Positions 24,320 through 27,963 of a stretch of DNA of 27,963 nt are shown piece after piece (position 1 is the first letter of the stretch; each line of letters starts with the position of its first letter). A model generated the notes under the pieces. It made no database searches, had not been told where the DNA came from, and saw only the letters and a program-made list of their open reading frames with translations. A program made the position numbers and the translations under genes. The DNA comes from Rhodospirillaceae bacterium (GTDB lineage: Bacteria; Pseudomonadota; Alphaproteobacteria; UBA8366; GCA-2717185). The stretch lies in contig PBDC01000001.1 in assembly GCA_002717185.1 (NCBI GenBank), forward strand, positions 1-27,963, read 5' to 3'.

Positions 24320-24424
24320 TCAGCGCTTGATCAGACCGATCACGGCGCACACGACGATCACGGTGAACGGGATCACGGCGCCGGCGATAAACATCACCGT
24401 GGCTATGGTCGGTGGCGCGGGCAT
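24320..24424 (-). CDS. 34-residue single-span membrane micropeptide
   Basis: An intact ATG-to-TGA frame of 34 codons begins MPAPPTIATVMFIAGA, has one hydrophobic helix rich in Val and Ile, and ends VIGLIKR. The composition is that of a small inner-membrane protein with a basic cytoplasmic end. It is preceded by an AAGGAG-type RBS 7 nt before the ATG and by a TATAAT box about 50 nt upstream. The next gene in the same direction is the lipoprotein phosphodiesterase, 43 bp away, so they may be co-transcribed. The family is unknown. Confidence 0.6.
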   Translation of the reverse strand: MPAPPTIATVMFIAGAVIPFTVIVVCAVIGLIKR

Positions 24425-24474
24425 TGCTCTTCTCCTTCTCGGCGCCGGTCACGGACGCCAGACAAACCCCGGGG

Positions 24475-24480
24475 ATTATA
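24475..24480 (-). promoter_or_regulatory. -10 box (TATAAT) upstream of the micropeptide gene
   Basis: On the minus strand a perfect TATAAT ends about 50 nt before the micropeptide ATG. No good -35 stands at 16-18 bp. A GCCGG/CCGGC inverted repeat lies immediately upstream of it and might bind a regulator or be the hairpin ending the preceding SIS-domain gene. Confidence 0.45.
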
Positions 24481-24530
24481 GCCGGTCCTAGCCGGCCGCG
24501 TCTGCTACAAGCGGCTCCCACGGCCTCGAG

Positions 24531-25793
24531 TTAATGGGTACCGAACGGAAACGCCGTCAACCAGGCTCGCGCATGAGCCAGATCATCGGTGCGCAGCGCG
24601 TCCGGATTGTGTCCTCGCTGCGCGCCGAGATAGTACCCCAGCAGCTGAAAGGCAATCGTGGCCAGCGACGGCATCACCAGTTCGTCGAGCGGATCCGGCA
24701 ATGCAATAACGAAGTTCGCCGCCGGCGCAATCGTGCCATCGCCCTCAACCACTAGCGCCAGACAGGGCGCACCGGCGGCTAGGCTGGTCCGCACGGCGTC
24801 GTGGGAGCGCGCGTAGGAACGTCCCTCGGCGCCGATGATGACCGTGCCCACAGTTTCCGCGATCACCGGTATGGCGCAGTGGAGGAACTCGGCGGGGCGA
24901 TACGCCTTGGACAGCAGGCAGGACTGTTCCTCGACCTTGAGCGCACCTTCCCGGGCCGAGAGCCAGTTCGGACCGCCTCCCACGAACAGCAGCGCCTCCT
25001 GGTCCTTTAGCTCGTTGGCGATCTGGGAAATGTTCAGATCCTCCTCCTGGAGGAACTCGGCCGCCGCATCCGGGAGATGCGCCAGGGCCAAGCTCAATTC
25101 GTCAGCCTCGCGGGCGTGGAGTCGCCCGGTGGTGATACCAACCTCGAGCGCCAGCAGGTAGAGCATCATCAACCGGGTCGTGAGCACCGAGACCGCCGGA
25201 CCGCTCCGTTGCCCGGTGGGGAACGCGACGCACTCGTGACACAGCTCTTCGATCGCACTGTCGGAGCTGTTGGTCAACGCCGCCGTCAACAAACCGTGGT
25301 GGGTCGCATGCGCGGCCGCGTCGAGTGTCTCGGCAGTAAAACCCGTCGCCGACTGGGCAATGAGTGCAGTCGGCTCGTGCGAGGGTGTCCAGTGGCTGGT
25401 GAACTCTAGGGACTCGTAGCACTCGGTCGTCCAGGGTGTCCACTGTCGGAACAGGAAGGCCGCGAACTGGGACGCGTGGAACGCCGACCCACAGCCGGTG
25501 AACACCAGGTGCCGGGTACCCTGGTCCACGAGGCGGTGAGCCAGATCGGCCAACGCCGGCCGGAGGTCGAGTACCTGACGCATCAGATCAGGCTGCGATC
25601 GAACGTCCTCGATCAGGAGGTACGGATGACGCTGCCGGACGTCATCCGTGCCCCGGATGCGGGCCCACAAAGGGACCTGAGCAAGCTCGTCCTCAAGCCA
25701 GACCGGCAGCGGCTGGTCGGTCGTGGGTGGCACGGAACCGGGGTAACGGTCAAGCAGCTTCCGGGCCCATGGCGGTAGTCGACGTGGGGACAT
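24531..25793 (-). CDS. SIS-domain sugar-phosphate isomerase/deaminase-like protein
   Basis: From the ATG at 25791-25793 it is 420 residues with two SIS domains, like the isomerase half of GlmS or AgaS, and no glutaminase domain. Landmarks are the first SIS motif LVFTGCGSAFHASQFAAF, the serine-rich ALIAQSATGFTAETL phosphosugar loop, the second SIS domain (LLFVGGGPNWLSAREGALKVEE) and AYRPAEFLHCAIPVI, which resembles the GlmS 'ESF.HGP' segment. The tail (GHNPDALRTDDLAHAR) resembles the 'NPD.PRNL.K' ends of GlmS. A GTG at 25841 would add 16 residues. The likely role is amino-sugar phosphate isomerisation or deamination in the cytoplasm. Confidence 0.8.
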   Translation of the reverse strand: MSPRRLPPWARKLLDRYPGSVPPTTDQPLPVWLEDELAQVPLWARIRGTDDVRQRHPYLLIEDVRSQPDLMRQVLDLRPALADLAHRLVDQGTRHLVFTGCGSAFHASQFAAFLFRQWTPWTTECYESLEFTSHWTPSHEPTALIAQSATGFTAETLDAAAHATHHGLLTAALTNSSDSAIEELCHECVAFPTGQRSGPAVSVLTTRLMMLYLLALEVGITTGRLHAREADELSLALAHLPDAAAEFLQEEDLNISQIANELKDQEALLFVGGGPNWLSAREGALKVEEQSCLLSKAYRPAEFLHCAIPVIAETVGTVIIGAEGRSYARSHDAVRTSLAAGAPCLALVVEGDGTIAPAANFVIALPDPLDELVMPSLATIAFQLLGYYLGAQRGHNPDALRTDDLAHARAWLTAFPFGTH

Positions 25794-25848
25794 CTGGACT
25801 TTGTTGGGCGTGCGGCCAGGACACGCCGGCGAAACGAGCACCGGAGCG

Positions 25849-26013
25849 CTAGCCGACGTAGCCGAGCGCTCGCAGGCGCTCGAGCATCTCCTCGGAAATC
25901 TCGGTGATCTCGCTCATTAGGGCGCCGTTGGCCGGCGAGTCCCCGAGGTGGGTGATCATCATTGTCCAGAATACTACGGAGTTTGACCTGCTACCGCCTG
26001 GCTCGGCGCGCAT
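25849..26013 (-). CDS. Possible small ORF ending in SEEMLERLRALGYVG
   Basis: A 54-codon frame fills most of the gap of about 220 bp between the exonuclease-like gene and the SIS gene, all on the minus strand. Its C-terminal SEEMLERLRALGYVG resembles the end found on many sulfatases and TPR-containing proteins of Acidobacteria-type genomes. It is either a small gene (internal ATGs at 25962 and 25917) or the decayed end of a larger one. No good RBS is visible, so support is weak. Confidence 0.3.
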   Translation of the reverse strand: MRAEPGGSRSNSVVFWTMMITHLGDSPANGALMSEITEISEEMLERLRALGYVG

Positions 26014-26059
26014 TGTCCGAGGGAAGTCTCTGTCCAGGCGCCGGTCGGGGGAACCGCAC

Positions 26060-26929
26060 TTAGGGGGCCAGCGCCTGAGCCCGCTTCAGTAGCCCCGGGG
26101 CGTTCAGCCGGGCACAATACTCGAAGAAGGCGGGGTGAGGCCCTCGCCACCGAAGTTCGTCGAGCGACTCGTACACTGGGGCATCGGTTCGCAGGGTCGC
26201 CAGGTCGCGAAACAGATCGGCCTGATCGCGATGGCCGGCAAGCTCGGTAGCCAGACGTCCGGCACCGCGCACGTCGACGTCCCACGCTGAAGCCGCGTCC
26301 GGAATCGCCTCGAGCCGTTCGTACCGGGCCAGCACCCGTGCGGCCGACTTTGCGCCCCATCCCTTGAGACCAGGAAAACCGTCAGCGGTGTCACCAACCA
26401 GCGCCAGATAGTCGGGAATCGACTCGGGGGAGACACCGAATTTCGCCCGGATCCCATCGGCGTCCCGCATCACCCCGGCGCGTCGGTCGAACTGGACCAC
26501 GCGCCGTCCTCGCACGCATTGCGCCAGATCCTTGTCCGGAGTGCAGATGAACACCTGTTCGACCTGTGGGTCATCGTGGGCCTTCGCTGCGGCTGACGCG
26601 AGGGCGTCGTCGGCCTCGAACTCAATCATCGGCCAGACGCACACGCCGAGCGCCTCAAGTGCCGCTTCGAGTGGATGGAACTGCTCGGCCAGCGCCGGCT
26701 CGATGCCTTCGCCCGTCTTGTAGCCTTCCCACAGATGGTTGCGGAACGACTCGACCACGTGGTCAGTAGCGACGCCCAGGTGTGACGCGCCTTCTTCGAC
26801 CATCGACAGCAGCGAACCGAGCACCCCTCGGACCGCGCCGACCTCCCGGTCCTCAGCGTCCTTGGCCGAAGGCATGGCAAAAAAATGTCGGAAGAGCTCG
26901 TAGGTACCGTCAACCAGGAAGACATTCAT
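26060..26929 (-). CDS. 5'-3' exonuclease-like nuclease (PIN/H3TH)
   Basis: A 289-residue stand-alone version of the 5'-nuclease domain of DNA polymerase I, which cuts 5' flaps and RNA-primed ends in repair or replication. Acidic metal-site residues are visible in MNVFLVDGTYELFRHFF (Asp7), EFEADDALAS (Glu105, Asp107, Asp108), CTPDKDLAQCV (Asp132, Asp134) and GDTADGFPGLKGWGAKSAARVL (Asp180, Asp183, then the helix-three-turn-helix DNA-binding loop). The segment that usually reads 'FD....FR...Y..YK' is divergent here. The ATG overlaps the stop of the upstream gene (ATGA). The length matches bacterial ExoIX/FEN-like proteins. Confidence 0.88.
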   Translation of the reverse strand: MNVFLVDGTYELFRHFFAMPSAKDAEDREVGAVRGVLGSLLSMVEEGASHLGVATDHVVESFRNHLWEGYKTGEGIEPALAEQFHPLEAALEALGVCVWPMIEFEADDALASAAAKAHDDPQVEQVFICTPDKDLAQCVRGRRVVQFDRRAGVMRDADGIRAKFGVSPESIPDYLALVGDTADGFPGLKGWGAKSAARVLARYERLEAIPDAASAWDVDVRGAGRLATELAGHRDQADLFRDLATLRTDAPVYESLDELRWRGPHPAFFEYCARLNAPGLLKRAQALAP

Positions 26930-27963
26930 CGGCTCCCGCCTTGCGGCGTCAGCCGCAGTGCCCGTACCGAGATGCCCAGATCCCGCTGATCATCGCTGAC
27001 ACCCAGTGCGGCCGGCCTGGCCGCGGCGGAGAGTTGCCAAGTCAAGTGGTTCATACCGACCCGCCAACGCGTAATCGGCACCTCCCAGCGATAGACGCCC
27101 TCACCACCTTCCATCCCATACTCCCCGACGGGGACACCATTGACGGACAGCTCGACCGTGACCGACTTCCCTGTCAGATTAGTGACCGCAGCGGTCGCCC
27201 GCAGCTCCACCGTCAGCGGGCTGGGGCTCACCAGCTGGACGAGGACTCCGGCTTCGGTGCCGCGGGTCCAGCGAAACGGACCGGCGCCGTCGCGCTCGAG
27301 GTCATGCCACCCCCACCCTCGGGTTGCCACCTCCTCCAGTGGCACCGACCAAGACCCAGTATCACCCCGATCCAGCCGCCGTGGCCCCCAGAGAGCACCG
27401 CAGATCTCTAGGCTCTCGCCGGGGACGCCTCCGCCCCAATGGGCGACCGCGTAACCCGGAACCTCGCCAAGCGTCAACACGTGGGGACCGACTGTGTCGG
27501 CTACCACGCGCCGCACGAACGGCGCCGCGAGCAGGTCGTCGACAAAAGGGGGGGCATCCCGGCCAAGCAGCGGATCAAGCTGGCGGCGATCCCCCTCATC
27601 TTCAGGTCGATAGACCGCGTCCGACACTCGCCGCGTGGCTCCACCAGACACCCGACTCCGCGTGGTGACATACAGCGTGAGGGCTCCGGTCCCGGGGGAC
27701 GGCAACAACATACCGACTGCACCGGACCGAGCCGCCGACGAGATGTCAACCCAGTCGCCAGAAGGAAGCGGGACGCACGCCTCGGCGCCGACGAGTCGCC
27801 CCAGTCCGGCGATCGCTGACACCGGCGGGACAACAACGTGGTCGGGGGCACCGCCAAAGCGATATCGCACCGCGCCATCAGGCGCCACGGCGACCAAGGC
27901 CAGACCGGAGCCAGTCGCCGCCATGACCTCGCCATTGACTGAGACCTCGACCCCATCAGGCCC
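26926..27963 (-). CDS. C-terminal part of a large protein with beta-sandwich domains (partial)
   Basis: The frame is open to the right edge, so the start is outside the window; 345 residues are visible. The left part (VEVSVNGEVMAATGSGLALV, then VAVAPDGAVRYRFGG) resembles the start of an ILEI/PANDER-like domain. The C-terminal 150 residues have the pattern 'RW..G....L......PL.VEL......V...VNG.PVG.Y', then GMNHLTW and SDDQRDLGISVRALRL, seen at the ends of large membrane glycosyltransferases and other glycan-linked proteins. No membrane segment is visible in this part. It overlaps the exonuclease start (ATGA). The domain names are tentative. Confidence 0.5.
   Translation of the reverse strand, partial: GPDGVEVSVNGEVMAATGSGLALVAVAPDGAVRYRFGGAPDHVVVPPVSAIAGLGRLVGAEACVPLPSGDWVDISSAARSGAVGMLLPSPGTGALTLYVTTRSRVSGGATRRVSDAVYRPEDEGDRRQLDPLLGRDAPPFVDDLLAAPFVRRVVADTVGPHVLTLGEVPGYAVAHWGGGVPGESLEICGALWGPRRLDRGDTGSWSVPLEEVATRGWGWHDLERDGAGPFRWTRGTEAGVLVQLVSPSPLTVELRATAAVTNLTGKSVTVELSVNGVPVGEYGMEGGEGVYRWEVPITRWRVGMNHLTWQLSAAARPAALGVSDDQRDLGISVRALRLTPQGGSR

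Overview
This is a gene-dense, high-GC (by eye about 60-65%) bacterial chromosome segment. Genes lie on both strands, often with 4-8 bp overlaps. Two lipoprotein signal sequences, a beta-barrel-like exported protein and the GldFG-type transporter point to a diderm. Fused GldF/GldG proteins, DUF4340 proteins, exported DUF885-like proteins and membrane proteins ending in ILEI-like or beta-sandwich domains are common in Acidobacteriota (Vicinamibacteria-like) and Gemmatimonadota. Assignment to that neighbourhood is inference; there is no rRNA or other phylogenetic marker in the window.

Left part (1-7.7 kb). The end of a probable LysR-type regulator (+) converges on a minus-strand block. Read in its own direction, the block runs: ABC ATPase, fused ABC-2 permease/GldG protein, DUF4340 protein, then leuC-leuD (isopropylmalate isomerase). 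The first three form a gliding-motility-type ABC export/auxiliary module. A 20-bp tandem duplication has rewritten the 3' end of the ATPase gene, a REP-like palindrome sits between the permease fusion and the DUF4340 gene, and an 18-bp operator-like dyad lies upstream of leuC.

Middle-left (7.8-13.3 kb, plus strand). fluC (fluoride channel) overlaps a SAM methyltransferase gene by ATGA. Next comes an exported DUF885-like putative metallohydrolase whose stop overlaps the start of xsc (sulfoacetaldehyde acetyltransferase), followed by an APC-family permease. This looks like a small organosulfonate or amino-acid use unit. The Xsc-like protein has GEG where TPP enzymes normally have GDG.

Middle (13.3-19.4 kb). 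A beta-barrel-like exported protein (-) and an exported cupin (+) are divergent. An intergenic stretch of about 310 bp holds an inverted repeat and a good tpx promoter. tpx (thiol peroxidase) converges on a minus-strand metX-metY-CoA-binding protein operon for O-acetylhomoserine sulfhydrylation. Divergent from metX are an OsmC-like protein and an FAD/NADPH oxidoreductase. Sulfur assimilation, sulfonate breakdown and thiol or peroxide chemistry are thus clustered, though not in one operon.

Right part (20.7-27.96 kb). A decayed amidohydrolase C-terminus lies antisense in an intergenic gap. It is followed by an exported protein of unknown function and a fumarylacetoacetate-hydrolase-like protein carrying a lipoprotein signal with a C10 tract just after the lipobox. 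On the minus strand are a lipoprotein NPP/alkaline-phosphatase-type phosphodiesterase, a 34-codon membrane micropeptide with its own promoter and RBS, a SIS-domain sugar-phosphate isomerase-like protein, a possible small ORF, a 5'-3' exonuclease-like nuclease, and the C-terminal part of a large protein running off the right edge. No tRNA, rRNA, CRISPR array, insertion sequence or prophage was seen.
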